From Micromonospora arida (GTDB taxonomy: Bacteria; Actinomycetota; Actinomycetes; Mycobacteriales; Micromonosporaceae), in contig NZ_QGSY01000148.1 of the NCBI RefSeq assembly GCF_003857035.1, forward strand, positions 24,194 to 88,193: a DNA stretch of 64,000 nt. Direction: 5' to 3'. The notes below the pieces were generated by a model, which did no database searches, was not told the DNA's origin, and worked only from the letters and a program-made list of their open reading frames with translations. The translations under genes and the position numbers were made by a program. Shown in pieces: positions 1 through 8,506 of this stretch. Position 1 is the first letter of the stretch. Each line of letters starts with the position of its first letter.

Positions 1-48
1 CGCCACCGCCAACACTGACATTCGAGCGGTGGATATGGCTGACTTCAC
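1..48 (-). CDS. 5' end of a gene leaving the window on the left (likely secreted or membrane protein)
   Basis: Reading leftward on the minus strand, a GTG at 46-48 is preceded at a seven-base spacing by GAGGA, a good ribosome binding site. The 16 codons inside the window read V/MKSAISTARMSVLAVA, which looks like the basic-then-hydrophobic start of a signal peptide. The rest lies outside the window, so the product cannot be named. The call depends on one RBS and 16 codons. Confidence 0.4.
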   Translation of the reverse strand, partial: MKSAISTARMSVLAVA

Positions 49-453
49 GTCTGTTCCTCTCACTGGTCGTCGATGTGGTGCCCAAAGTGCGTATCGAGCG
101 ACGAGTACGGAACAACGACGCCACTAAGGGCCGGCGGGGACTTCCGTCGCCCCGACCGCACTCTTTGTTAACCGCCCCGAAATTCTTACTGGGAGCGTAG
201 GTCACACGTCTGACCAATGCAACCGGCAATTGGAGGGCGTCTATGCAGAAATGCCCTCGGATCGGGCAGATCAACCCTGCCGACAGTGCGTCCCTGCTGA
301 CGTCGTCCGACGAATCCACAGCGACGACACGGGGCTCGTCGTCGCTGCCCGCGACCACTCGCACGCACCTCGGCGATCGGCAGCTGAACGGCGGCGTAGA
401 CCTTTGGTCCGCAGCGCGGCGCGCTGAACGTCGTGAGCCATGAGGGCGCCCCA

Positions 454-483
454 CCGCCAGGCCAGGGACCGCCAGGCCAGGGA
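454..483. repeat. Perfect 15-bp tandem duplication
   Basis: The 15-mer CCGCCAGGCCAGGGA occurs twice back to back (454-468 and 469-483). It is directly followed by a short perfect inverted repeat GGACCG-TCGG-CGGTCC (481-496). No function is evident; it looks like slippage in a non-coding stretch. Confidence 0.75.
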
Positions 484-608
484 CCGTCGGCGGTCCGGCC
501 TTCCTTTGGAGCTGAATCGTCTACGACATCACCGACAGACGGCCCCCTCGAACCGCCCCCGCGACAAAGCCCTCACGCGACCCTCCGCGCGATCCCCGCG
601 CGATCCCC

Positions 609-788
609 GCGACGCCAGGCGGTTCCCCGCGCGATCCCCGCGATCCCGCCGCCAGGCGGTTCGCCAGCACGGTTCGTCGCGATCCCACTGCCAGGCGGTT
701 CGCCCGCGGTCGTCGCGATCCCACTGCCAGGCGGTTCGCTCGCGGTTCGTCGCGCCCACCACCAGGCAGTTCGCCAGCACGGTTCGTC
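609..788. repeat. Imperfect tandem repeat cluster, about five units of 31-39 bp
   Basis: Units begin near 609, 640, 679, 715 and 752. They share the core GCCAGGCGGTTCGC, then a variable stretch ending GGTTCGTC, and usually start GCGATCCC. Unit lengths (about 31, 39, 36, 37, 37) are not multiples of three, which argues against a repeated protein domain. The units are contiguous and diverged, so this is not a CRISPR array. Confidence 0.7.
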
Positions 789-1131
789 GCCGACACCACC
801 GCCACGGATTCCCTTGCTTGATTCGTTTGCGGCATCAGCTCCATAGGCACCGAAGTCACTGAACCCCGCCGACACTGGCGGTGCCCGCCCCACCGGGCGC
901 CACCGGCCAACGGGCACGAGAGGCTCAGCGGCCACCCCGGGTCGGACCGACGATCATCCCGCCCCAGGAACCGACCCCAGGACCGATCAATCGAGACGCC
1001 GTGACGCCCGAAAGACTCCGAAAGTTTCGGCGGTCGCCTGAGCCGAGGTGGCTCCCCGGGCCTGCCCACGTCAGGCGCACCGCACCCTTGCCAGCCGGCT
1101 CAGGGGCCTGCATGTGCGCACGGATCACACA

Positions 1132-1160
1132 TTGACTTACATTGATGTTCTGCTTACAGT
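1132..1160 (+). promoter_or_regulatory. Probable sigma-70-type promoter of the DUF4956-VTC-CotH operon
   Basis: TTGACT at 1132-1137 and TACAGT at 1155-1160 are separated by 17 bases, close to the vegetative consensus of actinobacteria. The first start codon of the operon is at 1288, leaving a leader of about 120 nt. The stretch is notably AT-richer than its surroundings. Confidence 0.55.
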
Positions 1161-1287
1161 CACCAACGAAATACCGAAAGTTTACCGAAAAGTAGCCCGG
1201 AGGTTCGGCCACCTTCCGCAGGTCGCCACGCAGCGACTGCGGCCTGGCGTCGGTCCGCTCCGGCGTGAACCAGGAGGAACCCCAGCG

Positions 1288-1890
1288 ATGTCGCAGCTCG
1301 TTCTGTTCGCGATCGACATCTGCGCGGTGGCGCTGCTCGTCTTCGGGCTCTACTTCCCCCGGCACCGCCGGCGCGACCTGGTCGTCGCCTATCTGGGGGT
1401 CAACGTCGGCGTCCTCGCGGTGGCGAGCGCGCTGAGCGCCAGCGACGTCGGGGCCGGGCTCGGGCTGGGGCTGGCGCTGTTCGGAGTGCTCTCCATCATC
1501 CGACTCCGGTCGACGGAGCTCGACCAGCACGAGGTCGCGTACTACTTCTCCGCTCTCGCACTGGGCATTCTCGGCGCACTCAGCACCACCTCGGTCTGGC
1601 TCAGCGGAGGCTTGATGGCACTCATCGTCGCGGTGATGTTCGTCGGCGATCACCGACGGCTGCTCCGGCACTACCGGCACCAGATCATGGTGCTCGACTC
1701 CGCCGTCACCGATCACGTCGCTCTCGTCGCCCAGCTGGAGCAACTGCTCAACGCCCGGGTACACAACGCCATCGTCCAGCGGCTCGACATGGTCAACGAG
1801 ACCACAGTGGTCGACGTCCGATACTCGGTCGCCCGGCGCAGCGCGGCTGCCGGCACCAGCAAGGCGGTACGGGCCGGAGCGCTCCGATGA
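1288..1890 (+). CDS. DUF4956 family membrane protein
   Basis: A 200-residue membrane protein with about five hydrophobic segments: residues 1-23, 31-52, 56-75, 88-106 and 112-125. A soluble C-terminal half follows, with a helix around 'QLLNARVHNAIVQRLD' and a short beta stretch 'TTVVDVRYSV'. This matches DUF4956, a family repeatedly found beside VTC-domain polyphosphate polymerase and CotH genes. The biochemical role is not known. The ATG at 1288 has AGGAGGA nine bases upstream and was chosen over an upstream in-frame start lacking an RBS. Its stop overlaps the next start as ATGA, so the two are probably translationally coupled. Confidence 0.85.
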   Translation: MSQLVLFAIDICAVALLVFGLYFPRHRRRDLVVAYLGVNVGVLAVASALSASDVGAGLGLGLALFGVLSIIRLRSTELDQHEVAYYFSALALGILGALSTTSVWLSGGLMALIVAVMFVGDHRRLLRHYRHQIMVLDSAVTDHVALVAQLEQLLNARVHNAIVQRLDMVNETTVVDVRYSVARRSAAAGTSKAVRAGALR

Positions 1891-2708
1891 GCGCGCCACC
1901 GCTGGCGACGCTGGCGCCGATCGCACTCGCCGAGGTGATCGACCGGGCAGCGCTGCAGTGCAGGGTGGACCGCAAGTACGTCATCACGGTGGACGAGTTG
2001 CCGCATCTGCTGGACCAGCTCACCCCGTACGCCCGGGTGCTGGACATCGATGGCGAACGCAGCTTCCGGTACGAGTCCGTGTACTTCGACACGCCCTGCC
2101 TGGCCAGTTACCACTGCGCCGCGTACCGGCGGCGCAGGCGCTTCAAGGTACGGACCCGGACCTACCTCGACTCCGCGCAGTGCTGGCTGGAAGTGAAGAT
2201 CAGCGGGGCGCGCGGACGGGTCACCAAACACCGACTGCCGTATCTCGCCGAGGACCGCCGCACCGTCCGGTCCGGGCGGGGGTTCGTCGACGATGTGCTC
2301 GACCGGGAGTCGATCCTGTCCAATCTCAGCGGCAGCCCACTCGAGCCGGTGCTGGTCACCAGCTACCGTCGCTCCACTCTGCTGCTGCCCGCAACCGCGA
2401 GCCGGGTCACCATCGACACCGGGCTCACCTGGCAGGACGGTGACCAAACCCTGCGACTGCCCGGCATCGCCGTGGTCGAGACCAAGACCAATTCGGCCCC
2501 CTCGCTGGTCGACCGTGCGCTGTGGCAGCGCGGGACCCGGCCCGTACGCATCTCGAAGTACGCCACCGGTCTCGCGGCTCTCCGCCTGGACCTTCCCGAT
2601 GTGCCGTGGCGTCGGACGCTACGCCGCCATTTCCGCGCCGACGCGTCCTCGGCGCTCCTGGAGTTGCCCGTTCCCACCCGATCAGAACAGGAGGCATCGT
2701 GCGCATGA
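1887..2708 (+). CDS. VTC-domain polyphosphate polymerase-like protein
   Basis: 273 residues with the features of the VTC triphosphate-tunnel fold. 'RVDRKYVI' lies near the N-terminus, then 'YESVYFDTP', a cluster of basic residues 'YRRRRRFKVRTRTY', 'WLEVKI', 'TKHR' and near the end 'VVETKTN'. Alternating Lys/Arg and Glu on beta strands line the tunnel in this family. Yeast Vtc4 uses it to make polyphosphate from ATP; bacterial homologues carry the domain alone and their product is largely inferred. It overlaps both neighbours by four bases (ATGA), so it is the middle gene of a three-gene operon with DUF4956 and CotH. Confidence 0.85.
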   Translation: MSAPPLATLAPIALAEVIDRAALQCRVDRKYVITVDELPHLLDQLTPYARVLDIDGERSFRYESVYFDTPCLASYHCAAYRRRRRFKVRTRTYLDSAQCWLEVKISGARGRVTKHRLPYLAEDRRTVRSGRGFVDDVLDRESILSNLSGSPLEPVLVTSYRRSTLLLPATASRVTIDTGLTWQDGDQTLRLPGIAVVETKTNSAPSLVDRALWQRGTRPVRISKYATGLAALRLDLPDVPWRRTLRRHFRADASSALLELPVPTRSEQEASCA

Positions 2709-4801
2709 ACACCCGCAACACCGGTCTTCCGGTGGCGGCCCTTCGTGCCGCCGGGATCGCCGCCACCGCCGTGTTGGTCGCAGGTTTCCTCGTGGTGTCT
2801 TCGCCACCGGCCGGCGCCGAACCCGTCGCCGCTGCCCAGGCCGCCCAACCGGTCACCGAACTCCTCGCCGGCACCCCGGCCGCCGATGCCGCCGCAGCAC
2901 CGGCCGCGGCGGAAGACCTGGTCGGCGACATCACCTTCTCGGTGCCCAGCGGCACCTTCCAGGGGGAGGTGGCGGTGACGCTGAGCAGCACGGTCAGCGG
3001 TGCCCAGATCCGCTACACCACCAACGGCCAGCCGCCCACCGCCCAGTCGTCGCTCTATTCGGGCTCGGCGCTGCGCTTCACCCGCACCACCCAGTTGCGG
3101 GCACAGGCGTTCGTCGGCCAAACAGCGACGGGTGCGCCCGGCACCGCCATGTACGCCGCCCAGAACGTCACCACCGCCCACGACCTGCCGGTGGTACTGA
3201 TCGACTCGTACGGTGCCGGCCGGCCAGACCGTGAGTACTTCGACGCCACCACCATGATCTTCGAACCGACGGGCGGCGGTACCACATCGTTGGCGGCCGC
3301 CCCGACGCTCAGCACCCGGGCCGGATTCCGGCTGCGCGGCAACTCGTCGGCGACATTCGAGAAGACGCCGTTCCGCGTCGAGTTCTGGGACAACGAGAAC
3401 GACGACGCCGACTACCCGGTGCTGGGCATGCCCGCCGACTCCGACTGGGTGTTGCGCGGCCCGTTCCCCGACAAGGCGCTGATCCGTGAGGCGCTCGTCT
3501 ACGACCTCGGGCGCGAGATGGGGCTGCCCGCCCCGCGCTACGCGTTCGCCGAGTTCTACCTCAACACGGACGCCGCACCGGTGGGTGCCAGCGACTACAT
3601 GGGCGTCTACATGTTCATGGAGACGATCAAGAACTCCAAGGACCGCCTCGACCTCAAGCAGTTGGACTCCGACGACGTGACCCTGCCGAAGATCCAGGGC
3701 GGGTACATCTGGAAATTCGAGTGGATGGCGGCCGAAGAGCCGACGTTGCCGTGCACCGGGCCGGCGGCAACCTGCTGGAACTACCTTGAGGTCGCCGACC
3801 CGTCGCCCCTGCAACCGCAGCAACGGGACTGGCTGCGCGGTCACCTCCAGGAGTTCAACGACGTGCTGCACTCGTCGAACTTCGCCGACCCGACCACCGG
3901 ATACCGCAAGTACATCGACGTCGACTCCTTCATCGACCTCATGATCGTCAACGAGCTGAGCCGGGAGATGGACGCCTACGTCCGCAGCTCGCACTTCTAC
4001 AAGGACCGGGACAGCAAGATCTTCGCGGGTCCGCTGTGGGACTTCGACCTCAGCTTCGGCGTCGGTGGATTCTTCGCCAACGACCAGGTGTCGGGCTGGC
4101 AGCACCAGCAGACCCGGCAACCGTCGGCCAACGACTGGTTCGCCCAGTTGCTGCGCGACCCCGCGTTCGTCAACCAGGCCCGATCGCGCTGGCAGACGCT
4201 GCGACGGGGCCTGCTCTCCGACGCCGCGCTCCAGACCCGGATCAATGCTCTCGCGACCCCGCTGACCAACGCGGCCCAGCGCAACTTCCAACGCTGGCCC
4301 AACCTGACGGCACCGACGGTCAGCTTCTTCCGCACCCCGACCTCGCCCACCTGGCAGGGGCAGGTCCAGGTCATGCGGGACTGGATGCTGCGACGCGCCG
4401 CCTGGCTGGACTCCACCGCCGGCTGGGGTGGTTCCGTCACCACCCCACCGCCCACCACGCCACCGCCTACCACGCCACCGCCCACCACCCCGCCGCCGGC
4501 GGCCGGCTGCACCGCGACGTACGCGGTGACCAGCCAGTGGACCGGCGGCTTCCAGGGCGAGGTACGGGTCACCGCGGGACCCTCGGCGATCAGCAACTGG
4601 ACCGTGACGTGGACCTTCGCCGGTGGCCAGAGCGTCGCCCAGGCCTGGAACGCGACCGTCACGAGCCAGGGGTCGGCGGTCACCGCCCGCAACGTCGCCT
4701 ACAACGGGGCACTGGGCGCCGGCGCGAGCACCGCGTTCGGGTTCCTCGGCTCGTCGAGCGGCACGCCCAGTACACCGGCGCTGACCTGCACGGCGAGCTG
4801 A
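2705..4801 (+). CDS. Secreted CotH-kinase family protein with C-terminal CBM2
   Basis: 698 residues. A signal peptide ends near 'PPAGAEP' (about residue 38). A chitobiase/beta-hexosaminidase C-terminal-like module follows (about 75-145, 'IRYTTNGQPPT'). Next is a CotH kinase-like domain (about 155-560) with 'FRLRGNSSA', 'YLNTDA' and 'DFDLSFG' near 446. A Pro-Thr linker built of PPPTT units covers about 578-598, and a family-2 cellulose/chitin-binding module (600-698) contains 'NWTVTWTF'. CotH proteins are atypical kinases that phosphorylate proteins; here the substrate would be extracellular and close to a polysaccharide. ATG 2705 sits ten bases after AGGAGG and overlaps the VTC stop. GTG 2699 in the same frame is the alternative. 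Confidence 0.88.
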   Translation: MNTRNTGLPVAALRAAGIAATAVLVAGFLVVSSPPAGAEPVAAAQAAQPVTELLAGTPAADAAAAPAAAEDLVGDITFSVPSGTFQGEVAVTLSSTVSGAQIRYTTNGQPPTAQSSLYSGSALRFTRTTQLRAQAFVGQTATGAPGTAMYAAQNVTTAHDLPVVLIDSYGAGRPDREYFDATTMIFEPTGGGTTSLAAAPTLSTRAGFRLRGNSSATFEKTPFRVEFWDNENDDADYPVLGMPADSDWVLRGPFPDKALIREALVYDLGREMGLPAPRYAFAEFYLNTDAAPVGASDYMGVYMFMETIKNSKDRLDLKQLDSDDVTLPKIQGGYIWKFEWMAAEEPTLPCTGPAATCWNYLEVADPSPLQPQQRDWLRGHLQEFNDVLHSSNFADPTTGYRKYIDVDSFIDLMIVNELSREMDAYVRSSHFYKDRDSKIFAGPLWDFDLSFGVGGFFANDQVSGWQHQQTRQPSANDWFAQLLRDPAFVNQARSRWQTLRRGLLSDAALQTRINALATPLTNAAQRNFQRWPNLTAPTVSFFRTPTSPTWQGQVQVMRDWMLRRAAWLDSTAGWGGSVTTPPPTTPPPTTPPPTTPPPAAGCTATYAVTSQWTGGFQGEVRVTAGPSAISNWTVTWTFAGGQSVAQAWNATVTSQGSAVTARNVAYNGALGAGASTAFGFLGSSSGTPSTPALTCTAS

Positions 4802-4811
4802 CCAACCAATG

Positions 4812-4846
4812 GCCCGGGCCGGGTCGACGATCGACCCGGCCCGGGC
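4812..4846. terminator. Bidirectional terminator hairpin between CotH and GH3 genes
   Basis: A perfect 16-bp GC-rich stem (4812-4827 with 4831-4846) and a three-base CGA loop, centred between two convergent genes that end at 4801 and 4852. There is no clear U-tract, as is common for hairpin terminators of high-GC actinobacteria. Confidence 0.8.
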
Positions 4847-4851
4847 TCCGG

Positions 4852-7836
4852 TCAATTGATGGAGAATTCCGCCAGCCGCAGCGGGGAGTCGAACACCAGG
4901 TACACGTTGCGGGTGCCGACGGCCCGGGCCAACTCGGTGCTGGTGCTGACGTACCGGTAATCGTCGCCGGTGCTGGGCACGGTGGCCGTGCCCAGCAGCC
5001 GACCGGTGGGCGACCCCATCCGGATCTGGATCGTGCCGACACCCGCACCGGCCTTGGCGACCTTCGCGGTGAAGGTGCGCGCCCCGGCACGCAGCGCGGA
5101 ACCGTCGAAGGAGATCCATTGACCGGCGGCGGTGGCACCGACCGCCGTACCGCTGGTTTTCGTCTCGTCGACTAGCCGGACGCCCGCGTACCGGTCGAAG
5201 TTCTCCGCCCTGGTGGGCCGGGACAGGTCGCGGGCCGGGATGGTCTCACCGCGGACCCGGACCGCGGCGCGGGCCCGGATGTCCTCGACGGACGCCCCGA
5301 CCATCAGGTCGTGGACGGACGACTCGACCACCCACCGACTGCGGGTGACGTCCCAGTGCGCCAGGTCGGCGGCGGGCAGGCGCAAGGTCACCGTACGGGT
5401 CTGCCCGGGCGCGAGTTTCACCTGCTGGAATGCCTTGAGCTGGCGGATCGGGGTGGTGTCCCGCGAGGTGCGCTGGTGGGTGTAGAGCTGAACGACCTCG
5501 GTCCCGGCCCGGCTGCCGACGTTTGTCACGTCGACACTGGCCGTGATGGTGCCGTCGGCCGCGACCGACTGCGCACCGGCGCGCAGCTGGCCGTACCGGA
5601 AGCGGGTGTACGACAGCCCGTGGCCGAACGGGTAGAGCGGCTTCGCGCGGCTGTACAGGTAGGTCTGCCCGGACGAGATGATGTCGTACTCCAGCAGGTC
5701 CGGCGGTAGTTGCGAGTCCGAGCGGTACCAGGTCTGGGTGAGCCGGCCGGACGGGTTGCGGTCGCCGAAGAGGACGTCGGCGACGGCGTGACCTGTCTCC
5801 GCGCCCGCGTGGGTGGTCCAGACGATGGCCGGTACGTGCTCCTGCTCCCATCGGATGGTGACCGGGTAGCTGGTCTGGAGCACGAGCACGGTCCGCGGGT
5901 TGGCCTTGGCCACGGCCTTGACCAGCGCCTCCTGGCCGGCACTCAGCGCCGTTGAGGTCCGGTCGTGCGCCTCGCGGCCGTTGATGAACGGGTTACTGCC
6001 GACCACAAGCACGGCGGTGTCGGCCGCCTTGGCCGCCGCCACGGCCCGGTCGATTCCGCTGCTGATCACCTCGCGACTGAAGTGGGTCGCGGCGGCCGGG
6101 GTCGATGCGCCGAGCTTGAGGGCGCCGTCGTCACCGATGGTCACGTACGTGTCGGCGCCGAACCAGCTCTCCTTGGTCTCGTAGCCGACGTAGCGCAGCA
6201 CCACTGTTCCGTCGGCCTGCGGCTCCAGCTTGAACTGCTGCTGGACGTACCAACCGTTCGGCTGCTCGTCGCGGGTGAGGAACGGCCCCCAGTTGTAGCC
6301 GAGGTAACGGCCGTTGGCGGCGTTGCGCAACGTCACCACATCCTGCCCCCAGTCGACCACGTCGAACTGGGCGACGAGCGCCGGGGTGGCGCCGGTCCCG
6401 AGGACGCGGTCGGCGTCGGTGGTGCCGGTGGCCGAGACATACCGGCCGGTCGACACGTCCTTCAGCGCGATCCGGTCCGCCCCGTCGAGCCCGCTCACAC
6501 TGGCCGAGCTGCCCAGCCGTTCGCGGATGCCGCCGAGCGCCGTCACCTGGTACGGCAGGTCGCCGCCGTACCAGTCCGAGTAGAGGGTGTCGGCCAGCGG
6601 GCCGAGCACCGCCACCTTGCGGGTCCGGGCCGGGTCCAGCGGTAGCGCCTGCCGCTCGTTCTTCAGCAGCACCATCGCCTCGCCGGCGGCCTTCCGGGCC
6701 AGTCGCTGGTGTTCCGGGCTGTTGATGACGTCCGGGGTGATGCCGCCGTACCGGCCGCCGCCCGGGTCGAACTCACCCAACCGGAACCGGACGTTCAGGA
6801 TCTCGCGGATCCGGGCGTCGATGTCCGCCTCGGTGAGCAGGCCGGTCGCCAGCGCCTGCTTGATGGCGGTGATGGTGGGCTGGGCGTTGGTGTCGTCGGT
6901 GATGAAGCTGTTGAGGCCGGCCTTGATGATCGCGGCGTTGCCCTCGGCCTGGGTGGCGTAGTACCCCTGCGAGGCGACGAGGTTGTTCGGCGCCCAGGCG
7001 TCCGTGACGTTCATCAGCGGCTGGTCGGTCCAGTCGCGTACCACGGTGGCCAGGTCCGGGTCCACAGTGGCCGGACGGCCGTTGACCAGGTTGTACGCGG
7101 CCATCATCCCGGTCGCCGCGTCGGCGGCGATGGCCGGCTTGAAGGCGGCGCGGTCGTACTCGTTGAGCACCCGAGGCGGCACGTTCGAGGAGGTCACGTC
7201 GCGTCGGACCTCGTTGTTGTAGGCCAGGTAGTGCTTGAGGGTCGGGGCGCTCTTCAGGTGGTTGGGGTCACCGCCGGTCATCCCCGACCCGTACGCGGTG
7301 GAGATCTCGGCGGTGAGCAGCGGGTCCTCGGAGTAGCCCTCCTCGTTGCGGCCCCACCGGGGGTCGCGGAGCAGGTTGACCACCGGCGCCCAGAGGTTGA
7401 GCCCCCAGACCCGGGGGTTCTGCGCGTGGTAGCCGCGCGCCTCGTCGCCCACGGCCGATCCGACCTGCCGGATCAGCTCGGTGTTCCAGGTGCTCGCCAT
7501 GCCCACCGGCTGTGGGAAGACGGTGCCGCGAGCCTTGACCACCGCGCCGTTGTTGTCGATGTCGGTGGACCAGGCCACCCCGTGCAGCGCCTCGGTGCCG
7601 GTCTTGAACAGGCCGATGCCCAGTCGGGGAATGGCCGGCTGGTACTGGTGCAGCCAGGAGATCTTCTCGTCCTGGGTGAGCCGGCTGAGCAGGTCGTCGA
7701 CCCGGACGTTCACGGGTAGGTGGGGATCTCGGAACGGGTAGGTGGGTTCGGCGAGCGCGGTGCCGGGAACGGCCGGTAGGGCTAGCAGGGCAAGCGCGAG
7801 CGCGGTGATTCCGCGCCGAAGGCGCCAGTTCCGCAT
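4852..7836 (-). CDS. Secreted family-3 glycoside hydrolase (beta-glucosidase/beta-xylosidase type) with inserted beta-trefoil-like domain and C-terminal CBM
   Basis: 994 residues starting at an ATG preceded by GAGGAGA. A signal peptide (about 1-27) ends near 'GTALAEP'. The GH3 N-terminal barrel contains 'KHYLAYNNE' and 'NVTDAWAPN'; Asp near 279 is the likely nucleophile. The GH3 C-terminal sandwich ('EAMVLLKNE', 'AVLGPLAD') is interrupted at about 445-590 by a fascin/beta-trefoil-like insertion ('DVSTGRYVSA', 'NGRYLGYNW'). A fibronectin-III-like module (about 745-810) and a CBM6-like end (about 867-994, 'AGQWISFDG') follow. It probably removes terminal sugars from plant or microbial glycans outside the cell. 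The exact sugar cannot be read from sequence. A LacI-type operator lies upstream. Confidence 0.88.
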   Translation of the reverse strand: MRNWRLRRGITALALALLALPAVPGTALAEPTYPFRDPHLPVNVRVDDLLSRLTQDEKISWLHQYQPAIPRLGIGLFKTGTEALHGVAWSTDIDNNGAVVKARGTVFPQPVGMASTWNTELIRQVGSAVGDEARGYHAQNPRVWGLNLWAPVVNLLRDPRWGRNEEGYSEDPLLTAEISTAYGSGMTGGDPNHLKSAPTLKHYLAYNNEVRRDVTSSNVPPRVLNEYDRAAFKPAIAADAATGMMAAYNLVNGRPATVDPDLATVVRDWTDQPLMNVTDAWAPNNLVASQGYYATQAEGNAAIIKAGLNSFITDDTNAQPTITAIKQALATGLLTEADIDARIREILNVRFRLGEFDPGGGRYGGITPDVINSPEHQRLARKAAGEAMVLLKNERQALPLDPARTRKVAVLGPLADTLYSDWYGGDLPYQVTALGGIRERLGSSASVSGLDGADRIALKDVSTGRYVSATGTTDADRVLGTGATPALVAQFDVVDWGQDVVTLRNAANGRYLGYNWGPFLTRDEQPNGWYVQQQFKLEPQADGTVVLRYVGYETKESWFGADTYVTIGDDGALKLGASTPAAATHFSREVISSGIDRAVAAAKAADTAVLVVGSNPFINGREAHDRTSTALSAGQEALVKAVAKANPRTVLVLQTSYPVTIRWEQEHVPAIVWTTHAGAETGHAVADVLFGDRNPSGRLTQTWYRSDSQLPPDLLEYDIISSGQTYLYSRAKPLYPFGHGLSYTRFRYGQLRAGAQSVAADGTITASVDVTNVGSRAGTEVVQLYTHQRTSRDTTPIRQLKAFQQVKLAPGQTRTVTLRLPAADLAHWDVTRSRWVVESSVHDLMVGASVEDIRARAAVRVRGETIPARDLSRPTRAENFDRYAGVRLVDETKTSGTAVGATAAGQWISFDGSALRAGARTFTAKVAKAGAGVGTIQIRMGSPTGRLLGTATVPSTGDDYRYVSTSTELARAVGTRNVYLVFDSPLRLAEFSIN

Positions 7837-7930
7837 GCGGTTCTCCTCATGTCGTACGACAGACGCCCAGCGGGGCGCCGAGACCGGCGTGACCAGGCTC
7901 GACACCCGGCTGACGGGCCTGAACGACGAA

Positions 7931-7950
7931 TCGTCGAAGCGCTTCGACGA
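7931..7950. promoter_or_regulatory. LacI-family-type operator upstream of GH3
   Basis: TCGTCGAAGCGCTTCGACGA is a perfect 20-bp palindrome with the central CG step and GAAGCGCTTC core usual for LacI/GalR-family operators, 95 bp upstream of the GH3 start. Carbohydrate-responsive LacI regulators commonly control secreted glycosidases in actinobacteria. No LacI gene is in the window, so the regulator is encoded elsewhere. Confidence 0.65.
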
Positions 7951-8079
7951 CCCGGCCGCGTCACCACGGCCATGATTGTTGTGATCCGCGCAACTATAGA
8001 TGCCCGCCTATGACAGGGCAATACCGGCTCACCTCGCGATGCCGACGCCCACGGTGCCCCTCACGTCGGAGCTGACGAT

Positions 8080-8430
8080 TCACCAGTGGTAGAGCACGTT
8101 CACTGTCAGCGCGGCCACCACGCTGACGAAGAATACGGCCCAGCCGACCAGCTGACGGGAGCCGACGCGCAGGTGCGCGATGAGCGCGCCGATGAAATAC
8201 AGCACCAGCCCGGCGGCGGCGAGGGTGCCCAGCAGCGGTACGGCGAAGCCGGCCAGCAGCCCCAACGAGCCTGCCGCCAGCGCCATGCCCAACCGCGGTA
8301 TCCACGACCGTGGCACGCGCTTCATGTCCGCCTGGGCCTTGGGATAGTCGTGGTCGATCAGGTAGGTGACGGCGGCGATGCCGGTGAAGATCGACGCGAG
8401 AATGGTGACAGTGACATAGGCAGCGAACAT
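8080..8430 (-). CDS. DoxX-like small membrane protein
   Basis: 116 residues, four hydrophobic segments (about 1-22, 44-66, 68-86, 95-114) in the pattern of the DoxX-like family, ending 'VNVLYHW'. The ATG at 8430 follows GGAGG. Members are often found next to oxidoreductase genes and are annotated only by fold; no substrate is known. It lies between the GH3 gene and an SDR gene, all on the same strand, with gaps of 243 and 76 bases that argue against tight coupling. Confidence 0.7.
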   Translation of the reverse strand: MFAAYVTVTILASIFTGIAAVTYLIDHDYPKAQADMKRVPRSWIPRLGMALAAGSLGLLAGFAVPLLGTLAAAGLVLYFIGALIAHLRVGSRQLVGWAVFFVSVVAALTVNVLYHW

Positions 8431-8506
8431 TCTTTCCTCCGTTGTGTCTGCTCGCCGCCTGGACGATCTGGCGCGACGGAATGTGACGTCGCTGGGTGCC
8501 CAGCGA

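Larger units (their letters stand above)
49..1287. other. Long intergenic region with repeats, no convincing gene
   Basis: About 1.2 kb without a supportable gene. Open frames exist on both strands (for example 433-846 and 521-1069) but are low-complexity Arg/Pro/Ser-rich, lack good ribosome binding sites and cross repeats whose period is not a multiple of three. The region holds a 15-bp tandem duplication, a cluster of imperfect 36-39 bp repeats and, at its right end, the promoter of the DUF4956 operon. It may be decayed sequence. Confidence 0.6.

Noticed and set aside
609..788. Possible CRISPR array
   Set aside because: Units are contiguous and diverged, there are no spacers and no cas genes nearby.
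2363..5119. 918-codon open frame antisense to CotH
   Set aside because: Shadow frame; the plus strand has signal peptide, CotH and CBM2 motifs and a coupled start.
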